Counted from the stretch's first letter, positions 7,624-17,643 are shown. The stretch: DNA of 64,000 nucleotides from Aeromonas veronii (GCF_040215105.1 NZ_CP157875.1:3807001-3871000), one strand, 5' to 3'. A program made the numbers and translations. The notes: generated by a model not told the origin, from the letters alone.

Positions 7624-8310
7624 TTACTTCTCACCCTGCTGTGCAATTTGGCGGTTCAGGATAGTCGTGAACTCGTCCATGAAGTTGGCGTAGGCGTTTT
7701 CCAGTCGTTCCACCTTGTTGGTGAAGCGGTTGTAGAAGATGACCGCCGGGATGGCCGCAAACAGACCCATGGCGGTGGCGATCAATGCCTCCGCGATGCC
7801 CGGTGCCACCATCTGCAGGGTGGCCTGCTGAACCTGACCCAGGGCGATAAAGGCGTTCATGATCCCCCAGACGGTACCGAACAGACCGATGTAGGGGCTG
7901 ATGGAGCCGATGGTCGCCAGAACCGGCAAGTTGGACTCCAGATCGTCCACCGCGCGGGACAAAGAGACGCGCATGGCACGATAGGTACCGTCCATCACCG
8001 CATCCTGGCCACGGGCACCGGCCTTGAGCAGACGGGCATACTCCTTGAAGCCGGAGTAGAAGATGTCTTCCATGCCTTCGATGTCATCGCGGCGGGAGGA
8101 GGACTCCTGATAGAGACGGTTGAGATCGACCCCGGACCAGAATCTGTCCTCAAACTGCTCGGAGGCCTGATTGGCCGCCTTGATGGCCTTGGAACGCTGG
8201 ATGATCAGCGCCCAGGAGACGACCGACATGCCCATCAGGGTCATCATGACCAGTTTGACCAACAGACTGGCTTGCCAGAACAGGCCAATAAACGAAATTT
8301 CAGCGTGCAC
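7624..8310 (-). CDS. tolQ: Tol-Pal proton channel subunit TolQ
   Basis: TolQ is the ExbB/MotA-type three-helix subunit of the Tol motor. The 228-residue product shows TM1 ([20 protein letters not shown]), a large cytoplasmic loop with QSSSRRDD-like and [10 protein letters not shown] segments, and the TM2/TM3 core. That core includes [17 protein letters not shown] and [20 protein letters not shown], which carry the Thr and Gly residues of the channel. The start is GTG at 8310, overlapping the end of ybgC by 11 bases, which implies coupled translation. Confidence 0.96.
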   Translation of the reverse strand: MHAEISFIGLFWQASLLVKLVMMTLMGMSVVSWALIIQRSKAIKAANQASEQFEDRFWSGVDLNRLYQESSSRRDDIEGMEDIFYSGFKEYARLLKAGARGQDAVMDGTYRAMRVSLSRAVDDLESNLPVLATIGSISPYIGLFGTVWGIMNAFIALGQVQQATLQMVAPGIAEALIATAMGLFAAIPAVIFYNRFTNKVERLENAYANFMDEFTTILNRQIAQQGEK

Positions 8311-8707
8311 TTAACAGCACTCCCTTGATATTTTCAGGTATTGCGACAGGTTTCATTTGCGGATGACTGACACAGGCTATCTGTACCATGGCCTGGGTGA
8401 TCAGTCGTCCATCAGCCGCCAGGATCCGTTGTGAAAAACGCATGGATGCGCGTTTCACTTCAGTCACTTGCGTCAATACGGTCAGTAGTTCATTGAAGCG
8501 GGCTGCGGCGCGAAAATCGATCTCGGTCCGACTCACCACGAAGGCAAGCCCGGCCTGCAGCAGGACGTCCTGCTCGATGCCGCCGGCACGCAGGAATTCG
8601 GTACGTGCCCGCTCCATGAACTTGAGATAATTGGCGTTGTAGACGATGCCTCCAGCGTCCGTGTCCTCGTAGTAGACACGCACCGGAAACTCAGAGACTT
8701 CCCCCAT
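8300..8707 (-). CDS. ybgC: Acyl-CoA thioesterase YbgC
   Basis: YbgC is a cytoplasmic hotdog-fold thioesterase at the head of tol operons and is implicated in phospholipid metabolism. The motif [19 protein letters not shown] (residues 12-30) contains the catalytic Asp of the 4-hydroxybenzoyl-CoA thioesterase type. The 135-residue length is standard. It starts the tol transcript here because the upstream cyd operon ends in its own terminator. Confidence 0.95.
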   Translation of the reverse strand: MGEVSEFPVRVYYEDTDAGGIVYNANYLKFMERARTEFLRAGGIEQDVLLQAGLAFVVSRTEIDFRAAARFNELLTVLTQVTEVKRASMRFSQRILAADGRLITQAMVQIACVSHPQMKPVAIPENIKGVLLSAR

Positions 8708-8745
8708 AAAAATCTGTGATCCATTCGACAGTCAGATGGGGGGCT

Positions 8746-8751
8746 ATCATA
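8746..8751 (-). promoter_or_regulatory. Candidate -10 box for the ybgC-tol operon
   Basis: TATGAT on the minus strand lies about 40 bases upstream of the ybgC ATG. A weak TTCTTT lies 17 bases further upstream. It is the best hexamer pair in the gap, but the -35 is poor. Confidence 0.35.
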
Positions 8752-9031
8752 GCGCAGGGCTGAATAGGAAAGAAGCAGGGGGAGACAGGGAAATCCCATC
8801 CTCCACTATTTTTTATGGCAGGAAATATTTCAGGCTAGATCCATGCCAAGAGAAGTCACTGGCATTGGAAAACACAACGGAATGAAGTCGCCTTCGAATA
8901 CGAGATAACCAGTTTGAAGTGCCGGGGAAGGTCTGCTTGTCTTGCCAACGACCAAGGGATTGTCGTGCCCAGATGAACCGCAAGATAGTGTGAAGCTACA
9001 GAGCGTCGCCGACAGGCGCGGTAAAAGCAGA
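8752..9031. other. Gap between tol and cyd operons without a supported gene
   Basis: Apart from the candidate tol promoter on its left and the cyd terminator on its right, no frame with a plausible ribosome site and recognisable product is seen on either strand. A minus frame starting near 9207 is antisense-type coding overlapping ybgE and is not supported. Confidence 0.5.
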
Positions 9032-9059
9032 AGGGAGGCAGATGAATATCTGCCTCCCT
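9032..9059 (-). terminator. Terminator of the cydABX-ybgE operon
   Basis: A perfect 12-bp stem (AGGGAGGCAGAT / ATCTGCCTCCCT) with a GAAT loop lies 6 bases beyond the ybgE stop. The T tail on the minus strand is short (TCTGCTTTT). The stem strength and position support a terminator that separates cyd from tol. Confidence 0.75.
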
Positions 9060-9065
9060 CCTTTA

Positions 9066-9377
9066 TCAGGACAGGAAATAGCTTTGGGTCAACCAGAGCC
9101 CATATAACAGCGTGGGCAGTGCGAGCCAGGGGCAGAACAGTACCCGGCCGATAAGGCTGCGGGGATGGAACCCTAGGCCATGCATCACGCCACAACTGGC
9201 CGCCCACATCAGCCAGGGGGCGAGCAGGAGCCCGTGCTCGCTGGTGTTGGCCGCAATCAGGTTGGGAGCCTGCAAGATGGCGACGGCGAGCAGGGTCGCC
9301 GCCACCAACATCACCCCTTGCCAGGGTTGGCGCTCCAGGGGAGCCGCCAACCGGGCGAGGCGATCACTTGTTTTCAT
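9066..9377 (-). CDS. ybgE: Cytochrome bd operon protein YbgE
   Basis: A small inner-membrane protein of 103 residues with about three hydrophobic helices (VMLVAATLLAVAILQAP, LLLAPWLMWAASCGVMHGLGF, FCPWLALPTLLYGLWL). The HGLGF motif is characteristic of the YbgE family that follows cydABX. Its exact role is not established; it is taken to assist the bd oxidase. The start MKTSDRLARL was chosen because upstream codons overlap cydX out of frame. It overlaps cydX by 14 bases. Confidence 0.9.
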   Translation of the reverse strand: MKTSDRLARLAAPLERQPWQGVMLVAATLLAVAILQAPNLIAANTSEHGLLLAPWLMWAASCGVMHGLGFHPRSLIGRVLFCPWLALPTLLYGLWLTQSYFLS

Positions 9378-9480
9378 CGATCTTGCGATCCATGTTCTCG
9401 GTGTGCTCCAGCCAGAGCGCGTTGATGACGCCAAAGGCACAGGCCAGCAACAGACCCAGGATCCAGGTGAAATACCACAT
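9364..9480 (-). CDS. cydX: Cytochrome bd subunit CydX
   Basis: A 38-residue single-span subunit of the bd-I oxidase, required for stability of the haem b595/d site. The sequence begins MWYFTWILGLLLACAFGVIN and continues with ALWLE and a charged C terminus, the CydX/YbgT signature. It lies 14 bases downstream of cydB and overlaps ybgE. Confidence 0.95.
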   Translation of the reverse strand: MWYFTWILGLLLACAFGVINALWLEHTENMDRKIDENK

Positions 9481-9494
9481 ATCAGGGCACCTTC

Positions 9495-10631
9495 TTAGTA
9501 GAGCGATTGTTGGTTGTCTTCGATGTGCTTGTTGCTCACCCGGCCAAACATCTTGATGTAGGTCCAGAGGGTATACGCCAGCACAGTCGGGACGAAGATG
9601 ACTGCCACGACCGTCATCACCTTGAGGGTGTTGAAGGAAGCGGTGGCATCCCACATGGTCAGACTCTGGGAAGGCTCAAGGCTGGACGGCATCAGGAACG
9701 GGAACATGGAGAAGCCCGCCGTCAGAATGATGCCTGCGATAGCCAGGGAAGAGCACAGGAACGCCAGCCAACCTTTACCCAGCTTGGCCGCGCCCGCGGT
9801 CAGCAGGCTCATCGCCAGACCCAGCACGGGCGCCGCGATCATCCAGGGATAGAGGTTGTAGTTGTTCATCCAGGCACCGGCCTGCACCACCACTTCCTTG
9901 TGAAGCGGGTTGGTGACGGCATCGGTCGCCATGGTGCCAACGACCACATAACCGTCCATCCCGCTCACCCAGACACCGGCCAGCGCGAACAGCACCAGGG
10001 TCAGCAGGGAGAAGATCATGGCGGCGGTACTGGAACGGGCCAGCACTTCCCCTTCGGTCTTCATCATCAGCCAGGTGGCACCCTGGGTAATGATCATACA
10101 CAGGCTCACCAGACCGGCCAGCAGGCCGAACGGGTTGAGCAGGCCGAAGAAGTTGCCGTGATAGGTCAACATCAGGAACTGGTTGAAGCTGAACGGTACA
10201 CCCTGCAGCAGGTTGCCGAAGGCGACCCCGAAGATGACAGGCGGCACGGCGCTACCGACGAACAGTCCCCAGTCCCAGTTGTTGCGCCACTTGGCATCTT
10301 CCCGCAGGGAGCGGTACTTGAAGCCGACCGGGCGCAGGAAGAGGGCCATCAGGGTCAGGATCATGGCGATGTAGAAGCCGGAGAAGGCTGCCGCATAGAC
10401 CATGGGCCAGGCCGCAAACAGGGCACCACCGGCGGTCACCAGCCATACCTGGTTGCCTTCCCAATGCGGGCCCATGGTGTTGAGCATCACCCGACGCTCA
10501 ACATCCTTCTTGCCAACGAAGGGCAGCAGGGCACCGACCCCCATATCGAAACCGTCGGTGACGGCGAAACCAATCAGCAGCACGCCGACCAGAACCCACC
10601 AGACCAGACGCAATACTTCGTAATCAAACAT
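9495..10631 (-). CDS. cydB: Cytochrome bd ubiquinol oxidase subunit II
   Basis: CydB pairs with CydA to form the high-affinity bd quinol oxidase of the inner membrane. The 378-residue product starts MFDYEVLRLVWWVLVGVLLI and contains FAVTDGFDMGVGALLPF and GPHWEGNQVWLVTAGGALFAAWP, both highly conserved in CydB, across eight to nine hydrophobic helices. It lies 12 bases after cydA and upstream of cydX. Confidence 0.98.
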   Translation of the reverse strand: MFDYEVLRLVWWVLVGVLLIGFAVTDGFDMGVGALLPFVGKKDVERRVMLNTMGPHWEGNQVWLVTAGGALFAAWPMVYAAAFSGFYIAMILTLMALFLRPVGFKYRSLREDAKWRNNWDWGLFVGSAVPPVIFGVAFGNLLQGVPFSFNQFLMLTYHGNFFGLLNPFGLLAGLVSLCMIITQGATWLMMKTEGEVLARSSTAAMIFSLLTLVLFALAGVWVSGMDGYVVVGTMATDAVTNPLHKEVVVQAGAWMNNYNLYPWMIAAPVLGLAMSLLTAGAAKLGKGWLAFLCSSLAIAGIILTAGFSMFPFLMPSSLEPSQSLTMWDATASFNTLKVMTVVAVIFVPTVLAYTLWTYIKMFGRVSNKHIEDNQQSLY

Positions 10632-10643
10632 GGGATCCTCTCC

Positions 10644-12200
10644 TTAAGCCTTGCTCTGTTCGAAGTGGTACTTGCCCGTTTTCAGACTGCTCGGGCCCAG
10701 ACGTGCGTACTTGAACATCAGGTACATCTCGATGACGAGCAGCACGGTGTAGAACAGGCAGATCCCGATGAGGGAGAACCAGATCTCCGATGCCGGGAGA
10801 TTGGAGGCGGAGACGGAGGTTGGCAGCATCTCGGCGATGGTCCAGGGCTGGCGACCATATTCCGCGACGAACCAGCCACACTCGATGGCGATCCAGGGCA
10901 GCGGGATACCGTACAGCAGCGCCTTGAGCAGCCACTTGCGCTCGCCGATCTTGTGGCGGGTGCTGTCATAGAAGGCGACGCCGATCAGCAGCAGCATGAC
11001 GATGCCGCAGGCCACCATGATGCGGAAGGCGAAGAACAGCGGGGCCACCTGCGGGATGGAGTCATCCACGGCGGATTTGATCTGTTCGTCGGTCGCGTCG
11101 GTCACGTTGGCGGTGTAACGCTTGAGCAGCAGGCCGTAGCCCAGATCCTGCTTCACCTCGTCGAAACGGGCGCGGGTATCGTCGGACTTGTCACCGGATT
11201 GCAGCTTGGTCAGCAGGTCATAGGCGACCATGCCGTTACGCACGCGCAGTTCGTGCTCGCTCTTCAGATCCTTGAGGCCGGTTACCTGACCGTCCAGGGA
11301 ACGGGTCGCGATGATGCCAAGGGCATAGGGGATCTTGATGGCGTAGTCGGTACGCATCTCTTCCTGGTTCGGAATGCCGAACAGGGTAAAGGAGGCTGGC
11401 GCCGGCTCGGTGTTCCACTCGGCTTCGATGGCCGCCAGTTTGACCTTCTGCACTTCACCGGTCTCGTAGCCGGACTCATCACCCAGGATCAGCACGGAAA
11501 CGATGGAGGCCATGCCGAACGCGGCCGCGATGGCGAAGGAGCGACGGGCGAAAGCCACATCACGATTCTTGAGCAGGTAATAGGAGGAGATACCCAGCAC
11601 GAACATGGCGCCCGTGGTATAGCCCGCCGCTACCGTGTGGACGAACTTGACCTGGGCAACCGGGTTGAACACCAGCTCGGCGAAGCTCACCATCTCCATG
11701 CGCATGGATTCGAAGTTGAACTCGGCACCGACCGGGTTCTGCATCCAGCCGTTGGCGACCAGGATCCAGAGGGCGGAGAGGTTGGTCCCGAGGGCCATCA
11801 GCCAGGTCGCGGCCAGGTGCTGGCGCTTGCTGAGGCGATCCCAACCGAAGAAGAACATACCGACGAAGGTGGACTCCAGGAAGAAGGCCATCAGCCCTTC
11901 GATGGCCAGGGGAGCCCCGAAGATATCGCCGACATAGTGAGAGTAGTAGGCCCAGTTGGTTCCGAATTGGAACTCCATGGTCAGCCCTGTGGTCACCCCG
12001 AGGGCGAAGTTGATCCCGAACAACTTGCCCCAGAACTTGGTCATGTCCCGGTAGACAGTGTTGTTGGTCATCACATAGACAGACTCCATGATCGCCAGGA
12101 TGAAGGCCATCCCCAGCGTCAAGGGTACAAACAGGAAGTGATAAAGGGCCGTCGCAGCAAATTGGAACCGCGATAGGTCTACCACATGCTCAGCAATCAT
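10644..12200 (-). CDS. cydA: Cytochrome bd ubiquinol oxidase subunit I
   Basis: CydA carries haems b558, b595 and d and the quinol-oxidising Q loop. The 518-residue product begins with [21 protein letters not shown], where His21 corresponds to the conserved N-terminal haem-ligand His. It has the [16 protein letters not shown] segment and the long periplasmic Q loop before [15 protein letters not shown], which marks the E. coli-type (long Q loop) oxidase. It is first of cydA-cydB-cydX-ybgE. FNR- and ArcA-like sites upstream suggest microaerobic control. Confidence 0.98.
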   Translation of the reverse strand: MIAEHVVDLSRFQFAATALYHFLFVPLTLGMAFILAIMESVYVMTNNTVYRDMTKFWGKLFGINFALGVTTGLTMEFQFGTNWAYYSHYVGDIFGAPLAIEGLMAFFLESTFVGMFFFGWDRLSKRQHLAATWLMALGTNLSALWILVANGWMQNPVGAEFNFESMRMEMVSFAELVFNPVAQVKFVHTVAAGYTTGAMFVLGISSYYLLKNRDVAFARRSFAIAAAFGMASIVSVLILGDESGYETGEVQKVKLAAIEAEWNTEPAPASFTLFGIPNQEEMRTDYAIKIPYALGIIATRSLDGQVTGLKDLKSEHELRVRNGMVAYDLLTKLQSGDKSDDTRARFDEVKQDLGYGLLLKRYTANVTDATDEQIKSAVDDSIPQVAPLFFAFRIMVACGIVMLLLIGVAFYDSTRHKIGERKWLLKALLYGIPLPWIAIECGWFVAEYGRQPWTIAEMLPTSVSASNLPASEIWFSLIGICLFYTVLLVIEMYLMFKYARLGPSSLKTGKYHFEQSKA

Positions 12201-12360
12201 GATGTTTCCTCACCGATTATTGGCACGGCTATTTTAAGTTTTAAGGACAAAGCTTCCATTGGAAGGCCCCGAATGATCGGCCATACCAAGAACGATGACC
12301 GGATTCGACTGCAACCACATTAACAACAAGGCAATATACAAGAACAAAAAAAGCTAATGT

Positions 12361-12376
12361 TTAACATCTGGTAAAC
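12361..12376 (-). promoter_or_regulatory. ArcA-like direct repeat
   Basis: The minus strand reads GTTTACCAGATGTTAA, two GTTAA-type half-sites spaced 11 bases apart as in ArcA boxes. It lies about 165 bases upstream of cydA, a known ArcA target in E. coli. Confidence 0.4.
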
Positions 12377-12431
12377 AATAACAGCGATTCTATTCCCGCC
12401 TATAATGACCGCTGTTTTATATCACCTTTAT

Positions 12432-12445
12432 TTGATTGAAATCAA
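12432..12445. promoter_or_regulatory. FNR binding site 1
   Basis: The bases TTGATTGAAATCAA match the consensus TTGAT-N4-ATCAA exactly. The centre is about 238 bases upstream of the cydA start codon. Confidence 0.8.
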
Positions 12446-12545
12446 TGTAAAACCATCACCTATACATGCCTTTTCAAGGCAACTTATCGGTGCGAAACCC
12501 TTAATTATGGGAGCTGCATCACAAAAAGATGAAGTTCGTAAATCT

Positions 12546-12559
12546 TTGATTTAAATCAA
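12546..12559. promoter_or_regulatory. FNR binding site 2
   Basis: The bases TTGATTTAAATCAA match TTGAT-N4-ATCAA exactly. It lies 114 bases from site 1, on the side of the divergent small transcription unit, so it could serve either direction. Confidence 0.8.
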
Positions 12560-12752
12560 TTTTAATACATCAGGAAATAGTTTCAATTCTGTTAAATAAA
12601 TAATAAAACCACTATGGTGAAGCTTGTATTCTCCATACTGAATAGGTGATCTCGATTGCAATTTAAAACCAGTAAAAACACATGTTTATGCTTATTTTAC
12701 CGCTCGCACATTTGATTAGTTAATCTAATCCTAATGTGGCAAATTTTCTTGT

Positions 12753-12781
12753 TTGTCCGGCTTGTCGAGTGCTCCTACAAT
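12753..12781 (+). promoter_or_regulatory. Promoter of a small plus-strand transcription unit
   Basis: TTGTCC (12753-12758) and TACAAT (12776-12781) are separated by exactly 17 bases. Transcription from here would run about 285 bases to the strong terminator at 13044-13074 and cover the 26-codon frame. Confidence 0.5.
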
Positions 12782-12878
12782 GCGCCTCGCAGTGAGGGCA
12801 TACCTCTGGATACAGGCCGGTCATACTGGGTTCCCGGTACGTATTCGATGAACATTTCGAACCTGTTTGTTGGGATTA

Positions 12879-12959
12879 ATGATGAAAAAGTTTGTTGCCA
12901 AGACCATTCGTTACTACAAGCTTTCGTTCGTTCAGCTCTATCAAATGAACCGACTCTGA
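12879..12959 (+). CDS. Candidate 26-residue basic small protein
   Basis: Not recognised. The frame starts with two adjacent ATG codons preceded by GGGATTA and encodes a basic, aromatic peptide beginning MMKKFVAKTIRYYKL and ending YQMNRL. It has no obvious transmembrane span but could form a cationic amphipathic helix. It sits within a short unit bounded by a 17-bp-spaced promoter and a strong terminator, between cydA and ruvB. The unit could instead be a small RNA and the frame fortuitous; support is from context only. Confidence 0.4.
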   Translation: MMKKFVAKTIRYYKLSFVQLYQMNRL

Positions 12960-13043
12960 GGCCTCGCGACGGCTCCTCAGTGTTTTCCTGACCGGTCTGC
13001 AGACGCTCTCACTGTCTGTGAACATCCATCCTGAATTGTCTTT

Positions 13044-13074
13044 GCCCACCGCATCTGCCGTGGGCTTTTTTTTT
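13044..13074 (+). terminator. Terminator of the small transcription unit
   Basis: GCCCAC / GTGGGC stem with a 10-nt loop, followed by nine T on the plus strand. Confidence 0.8.
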
Positions 13075-13101
13075 GGCCTCGGGAATTTTGTCAGAATAGT
13101 A

Positions 13102-13127
13102 AAAAACCGCCCCTGGAGGCGGTTTTT
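13102..13127 (-). terminator. Terminator after ruvB
   Basis: AAAAACCGCC / GGCGGTTTTT stem with a 6-nt loop, giving a T run on the minus strand 18 bases after the ruvB stop. It can work on both strands. Confidence 0.85.
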
Positions 13128-13144
13128 CGTTCAATCAGATATTT

Positions 13145-14155
13145 CTATGCTTCCGGCGGCCGCTGCAGGCCGAAGTGAGCATACGCTCTTGCCGTCGCCA
13201 GCCTCCCCCTTGGGGTCCGCTGCAGATACCCCTGCTGAATGAGATAGGGTTCCAGCACATCCTCGATGGTGTCCTTCTCTTCCCCGATGGCGGCCGCCAG
13301 GTTGTCGAGGCCCACCGGCCCTCCCATAAACTTGTCGATGACGGCCAACAATAGCTTGCGGTCCATGAAGTCGAAACCTTCGTTATCCACGTCCAGCATG
13401 TCCATGGCGCGGGCCGCAATGGGTCCATCAATCCGGCCATCGGATTTCACCTGGGCGAAATCCCGCACCCGTCTTAACAAACGGTTAGCAATACGCGGGG
13501 TGCCGCGGGAGCGTCTCGCCACCTCCAGCGCCCCGTCGTCCGACATCTCCAGTCCGAGGCAGCGGGCGCTGCGGGCGACGATGTCGGTGAGATCCTTGAC
13601 GTTGTAGAACTCGAGACGCTGCACGATGCCGAAACGATCCCGCAGCGGGCTGGTCAGGGAACCGGCCCGGGTGGTGGCGCCGATCAGGGTGAAGGGGGGG
13701 AGATCCAGCTTGATGGAACGGGCGGCAGGCCCCTCCCCGATCATGATATCGAGCTGATAATCCTCCATGGCCGGATAGAGCACTTCCTCCACCACGGGGC
13801 TGAGACGGTGGATCTCGTCGATGAAGAGCACGTCGTGGGGCTCGAGGTTGGTGAGCAGGGCCGCCAGATCGCCAGCCTTCTCCAGCACCGGGCCCGAGGT
13901 GGTCTTGATGTTGACCTCCATCTCGTTGGCCACGATGTTCGCGAGGGTGGTCTTGCCAAGGCCGGGGGGGCCGAAGATCAGCAGGTGATCCAGGGCTTCT
14001 CCCCGCTGGCGGGCTGCCTCGATGAAGATCTCCATCTGGCCGCAGACGTGATCCTGACCGGTATAATCCGCCAGCTTCTTGGGACGGATGGCCCGGTCGA
14101 TGACCGCATCCTCGCGGGATTCCCCCGCCGATATCAGACGATCCGCTTCAATCAT
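13145..14155 (-). CDS. ruvB: Holliday junction branch migration helicase RuvB
   Basis: RuvB is the hexameric AAA+ motor that drives branch migration with RuvA. The 336-residue product contains Walker [10 protein letters not shown] (residues 62-70), Walker B FIDEIH (111-116), sensor and Arg-finger segments such as [18 protein letters not shown], and a C-terminal winged helix. Length and motif order are standard. It follows ruvA by about 60 bases in the same direction. Confidence 0.98.
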   Translation of the reverse strand: MIEADRLISAGESREDAVIDRAIRPKKLADYTGQDHVCGQMEIFIEAARQRGEALDHLLIFGPPGLGKTTLANIVANEMEVNIKTTSGPVLEKAGDLAALLTNLEPHDVLFIDEIHRLSPVVEEVLYPAMEDYQLDIMIGEGPAARSIKLDLPPFTLIGATTRAGSLTSPLRDRFGIVQRLEFYNVKDLTDIVARSARCLGLEMSDDGALEVARRSRGTPRIANRLLRRVRDFAQVKSDGRIDGPIAARAMDMLDVDNEGFDFMDRKLLLAVIDKFMGGPVGLDNLAAAIGEEKDTIEDVLEPYLIQQGYLQRTPRGRLATARAYAHFGLQRPPEA

Positions 14156-14215
14156 GTGCTACCTCACCTGGCTGTACCGCCATGGCCACAGGCTCTGCCT
14201 TAGACATTGCCATCC

Positions 14216-14830
14216 CTACACCAGACTGCGCAGGGATTCACGGATGATCGCCTCGACCGACATGCCATCGGCCGCCACCTTGGCAACGATCTGGCTCGCC
14301 TGCTGGGGCTTGTAGCCGAGAGCCACCAGGGCGCTGGCGGCCTCTTCGCTGGCATCCGGCGCCCGCAGAACACTCTCTTTCTCGGGCAGGCTGATGGCGG
14401 CGGGAGAGAAGAGATCGTGGCTGACCCAGCCCTTGAGGCGATCCTTCATCTCCACCACCAGACGCTCGGCGGTCTTCTTGCCCACCCCCGGCAACTTGAC
14501 CAGGGAGCTTACCTCTTCACGCTCGACGCTCATCACGAACTGGGTGGCGGTCATGCCGGAAAGAATGGCTAGCGCCAGCTTGGGGCCGACCCCGTTGGTC
14601 TTGATCAGCTCGCGAAACAGCGCCCGCTCCTGCTTGTGGTTGAAGCCATAGAGCAGCTGGGCGTCTTCCCGCACCACGAAGTGGGTGTGAATGACCGCTT
14701 CCTTGCCAAGATCCGGCAGATCATAGAAGCAGCTCATGGGCATGTGCACCTCATAGCCCACACCGCCAACTTCCAGCAACACCTCGGGGGGCTGCTTCTC
14801 GATGATGACGCCTCTCAAGCGACCGATCAT
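14216..14830 (-). CDS. ruvA: Holliday junction branch migration protein RuvA
   Basis: RuvA tetramers bind four-way DNA junctions and recruit RuvB. The 204-residue product begins [15 protein letters not shown] and has the OB-fold domain I, the helix-hairpin-helix domain II (around [15 protein letters not shown] and [16 protein letters not shown]), and the C-terminal domain III that contacts RuvB ([12 protein letters not shown]). The start at 14830 is chosen because AGGAAGAG lies just upstream and the protein matches family length. Longer in-frame starts upstream lack a ribosome site. Confidence 0.97.
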   Translation of the reverse strand: MIGRLRGVIIEKQPPEVLLEVGGVGYEVHMPMSCFYDLPDLGKEAVIHTHFVVREDAQLLYGFNHKQERALFRELIKTNGVGPKLALAILSGMTATQFVMSVEREEVSSLVKLPGVGKKTAERLVVEMKDRLKGWVSHDLFSPAAISLPEKESVLRAPDASEEAASALVALGYKPQQASQIVAKVAADGMSVEAIIRESLRSLV

Positions 14831-15099
14831 GTTCTCTTCCTCGCCACGCAGACACTGTATGAATTGGGCCATAGCATAAAGAATAACTGGATAAGTATCC
14901 AGCATAGGCCTGTGGTGAAGCACCGATCCCATCGCTGGGCAAAGCGCCTGCCAACCGGCCTCCCTCCGTGCCCGACATGCCCCTTCCCCATTCCTCGGCG
15001 CACTGAATTTAGCCCTTGGGCCGCGCGCCTCGGCCTGTTAAAATTCCGCACTTGAAATTTTCCAGGGCTCCGGGCCCGAACTAGCTAAGGTCTACCGCG

Positions 15100-16824
15100 A
15101 TGCGTACCAGCCAATATCTGCTCTCCACTCTCAAGGAAACTCCCTCCGATGCGGAAGTCGTCAGCCATCAGCTGATGCTGCGCGCCGGCATGATCCGCAA
15201 ACTGGCCTCCGGCATGTACGCCTGGCTGCCATCCGGCCTGCGGGTCCTGAAGAAGATCGAGAACATCGTTCGCGAGGAGATGAACAGAGCGGGTGCCATC
15301 GAGGTCTCCATGCCGGTGGTCCAACCCGCCGAGCTGTGGCAGGAGTCCGGCCGCTGGGATGACTACGGCCCCGAGCTGTGCCGCCTGACCGACCGTCACA
15401 ACCGTCCCTTCGTGCTGGGCCCGACCCACGAAGAGGTGATCACCGCCCTGATCCGCTACGAGGTGAACAGCTACAAGCAGCTGCCGCTCAACCTCTACCA
15501 GATCCAGACCAAGTTCCGCGACGAAGTGCGTCCCCGTTTCGGCGTGATGCGCGGCCGGGAATTCCTGATGAAGGATGCCTACTCCTTCCACATCAGCAAG
15601 GAATCCCTGATCGACACCTACGAGAAGATGCACGCTGCCTACTGCGCCGCTTTCACCCGCATGGGTCTGAACTTCCGTCCGGTACAGGCCGATACCGGCT
15701 CCATCGGTGGCACCGGCTCCCACGAATTCCAGGTGCTGGCCGAGAGCGGTGAAGACCTGATCGCCTTCTCCGATACCTCAGACTACGCCGCCAACATCGA
15801 GATGGCCGAAGCCCTGGCCCCGGCCGGTGAGCGTGCCGCTGCCACCGCAGCCCTGACCAAGGTCGCCACCCCGGGCGTGCACACCATCATTGATGTTGCC
15901 GCCTTCCTGAATGTGGCTCCGGCCACCATCGCCAAGACCCTGCTGGTACTGGGTGAAGCGGACGAGCACGGCAAGCAGGCGGTCATCGCCCTGGTGCTGC
16001 GCGGCGATCACGAACTGAACGAGATCAAGGCCGAGAAGCTGCCGGGTGTCGCCAACCCGCTGACCTTTGCCAATGATGAGCAAATCAAGGCTGCCGCCGG
16101 TTGTGATGCCGGCTCCATCGGCCCGGTCGGCTTCGCCGGTCGCATCATCGCCGATCGCAGCGCCGCCCACCTGGCGGACTTCGTCTGCGGTGCCAACGAC
16201 ACCGGCTTCCACCTGACCGGCGCCAACTGGGATCGCGACATCGCCTCTTACGAAGTCGCCGACCTGCGCAACGTGGTGGAAGGCGACCCCAGCCCCTGCG
16301 GCCAGGGCAAGCTGCTGCTCAAGCGCGGCATCGAAGTGGGTCACATCTTCCAGCTCGGTACCAAGTACTCCGAAGCCATGAAGGCCAGCGTGCTGAACGA
16401 GGGCGGCAAGTCCGTCACCATGGAAATGGGTTGCTACGGCATCGGGGTCTCCCGCCTGGTGGCCGCCGCCATCGAGCAGAACAATGACCAGTACGGCATC
16501 ATCTGGCCGGAAGCCATCGCCCCGTTCGAAGTGGCCATCGTGCCGATGAACATGCACAAGTCCGAGCGCGTCGCCGAGCAGGCCGAACAGTTCTACGCCG
16601 AGCTCAAAGCCGCCGGTGTTGACGTGCTGTTCGATGACCGCAAGGAGCGCCCGGGCGTAATGTTCGCCGACATGGAGCTGCTGGGGGTTCCCCACGCCAT
16701 CGTCATCGGCGATCGCGGTCTGGACAACGGCGTGGTGGAGTACAAGTGCCGCCGCACCGGCGAGAAACAGGAAGTGGCCATTGGCGACATCATCGCCCAG
16801 CTCAAGGGCAAGCTGGGTCGCTGA
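15100..16824 (+). CDS. proS: Prolyl-tRNA synthetase
   Basis: ProRS charges tRNA-Pro. The 574-residue product is the bacterial type. It has an N-terminal class II catalytic core starting [13 protein letters not shown], with motif 2 ([20 protein letters not shown]), and an internal YbaK-like editing domain (about residues 224-407) that hydrolyses Ala-tRNA-Pro. Motif 3 ([16 protein letters not shown]) and the anticodon-binding domain follow. TAAGG lies 9 bases before the ATG. It is divergent from ruvA and ends in a strong terminator. Confidence 0.98.
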   Translation: MRTSQYLLSTLKETPSDAEVVSHQLMLRAGMIRKLASGMYAWLPSGLRVLKKIENIVREEMNRAGAIEVSMPVVQPAELWQESGRWDDYGPELCRLTDRHNRPFVLGPTHEEVITALIRYEVNSYKQLPLNLYQIQTKFRDEVRPRFGVMRGREFLMKDAYSFHISKESLIDTYEKMHAAYCAAFTRMGLNFRPVQADTGSIGGTGSHEFQVLAESGEDLIAFSDTSDYAANIEMAEALAPAGERAAATAALTKVATPGVHTIIDVAAFLNVAPATIAKTLLVLGEADEHGKQAVIALVLRGDHELNEIKAEKLPGVANPLTFANDEQIKAAAGCDAGSIGPVGFAGRIIADRSAAHLADFVCGANDTGFHLTGANWDRDIASYEVADLRNVVEGDPSPCGQGKLLLKRGIEVGHIFQLGTKYSEAMKASVLNEGGKSVTMEMGCYGIGVSRLVAAAIEQNNDQYGIIWPEAIAPFEVAIVPMNMHKSERVAEQAEQFYAELKAAGVDVLFDDRKERPGVMFADMELLGVPHAIVIGDRGLDNGVVEYKCRRTGEKQEVAIGDIIAQLKGKLGR

Positions 16825-16857
16825 TAGCACCGACTCAGCCTTCCACCATTCATAAGA

Positions 16858-16890
16858 AAGCCCCGAGTGCCACGGCACTTGGGGCTTTTT
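16858..16890 (+). terminator. Terminator after proS
   Basis: AAGCCCC-G-AGTGC / GCACT-T-GGGGCTT stem with CACG loop and five T, 34 bases after the proS stop. Confidence 0.88.
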
Positions 16891-17013
16891 ACATGTGGCA
16901 TTTATCCTTCATGACCCACCGCAATGCCGCGCTGCTGCGAAGGGATATCGCGCTGTACAGGGCGCGGCTGATTTCCTAGACTGGCGCTCTTTACCCAGCG
17001 TGCCCGAGAAGCT

Positions 17014-17643
17014 ATGCCCATCGCCTCAGCCAATACCGTTGTCGTGCTCGACTTCGAGACCACCGGCCTCTCACCCGGACAGGGGGACAGAGCCATCGAG
17101 ATCGGCGCCGTCAGGATCAAGGATGGCCATATCAGCGAGCGTTTCTCGGCGCTGATGAACCCGGGCTTCAACGTCAGCAGCTTCATCGAGCAATACACCG
17201 GGATCAGCAACGCCATGCTGAAACAGGCTCCCCCCTGCCACGAGGTGATGGCGGATTTCGTCGACTTTATCGGTGATGACAATCTGGTCGCCCACAACGC
17301 CTCCTTCGACAAGCGCTTCCTGGATGCGGAAGTCGAGCGGCTGCCGGCGCGATATCGCGGGCAGTTTGCCTGCTCCCTGCTGCTGTCGAGGCGGCTGTTT
17401 CCCGATGCCCCGGATCACAAGCTGGGTACCCTGGTGCAATACAAGCGCCTGCCCAATGACGGGATATTTCACCGCGCCCTGGCGGATGCCGAGGTAACGG
17501 CCCACCTCTGGCTTGCCTTGTTGGAAGAGCTGGAATGTCGACATGGCATTATCGACCCGGATTTTGCATTGCTGCTGACCCTGGGCAAGAAGCCAAAACA
17601 GGCGATGGCATCCTTCCTGCGGGAATATGCGACCCGGACATGA
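17014..17643 (+). CDS. DnaQ-like 3'-5' exonuclease (DEDDh)
   Basis: A stand-alone exonuclease of the DNA polymerase III epsilon family, 209 residues. The catalytic set is complete: Asp13 and Glu15 in VLDFETTGLS, Asp99 in HNASFDKRF, and His153/Asp158 in FHRALADAE. It lacks a polymerase- or UvrC-type fusion domain. Such proteins trim single-stranded DNA or RNA 3' ends; the specific substrate cannot be told from sequence. It has its own unit between the proS terminator and the terminator at 17759. Confidence 0.88.
   Translation: MPIASANTVVVLDFETTGLSPGQGDRAIEIGAVRIKDGHISERFSALMNPGFNVSSFIEQYTGISNAMLKQAPPCHEVMADFVDFIGDDNLVAHNASFDKRFLDAEVERLPARYRGQFACSLLLSRRLFPDAPDHKLGTLVQYKRLPNDGIFHRALADAEVTAHLWLALLEELECRHGIIDPDFALLLTLGKKPKQAMASFLREYATRT

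Larger units (their letters stand above)
12201..12752. other. Long regulatory gap upstream of cydA
   Basis: An AT-rich gap holds two perfect FNR-type sites (12432-12445, 12546-12559) and an ArcA-like direct repeat near 12361-12376. A CATTAT/TATAGG-like element on the minus strand (about 12401-12407) lies roughly 35-40 bases downstream of the first FNR site centre, so it could be the cydA -10. No credible gene is seen in this part. Confidence 0.55.

Noticed and set aside
9507..12176. An 889-codon open frame on the plus strand across cydB and cydA
   Set aside because: It is antisense to two unmistakable genes, has His/Gly/Gln-rich composition typical of reversed high-GC codons and no recognisable domain.
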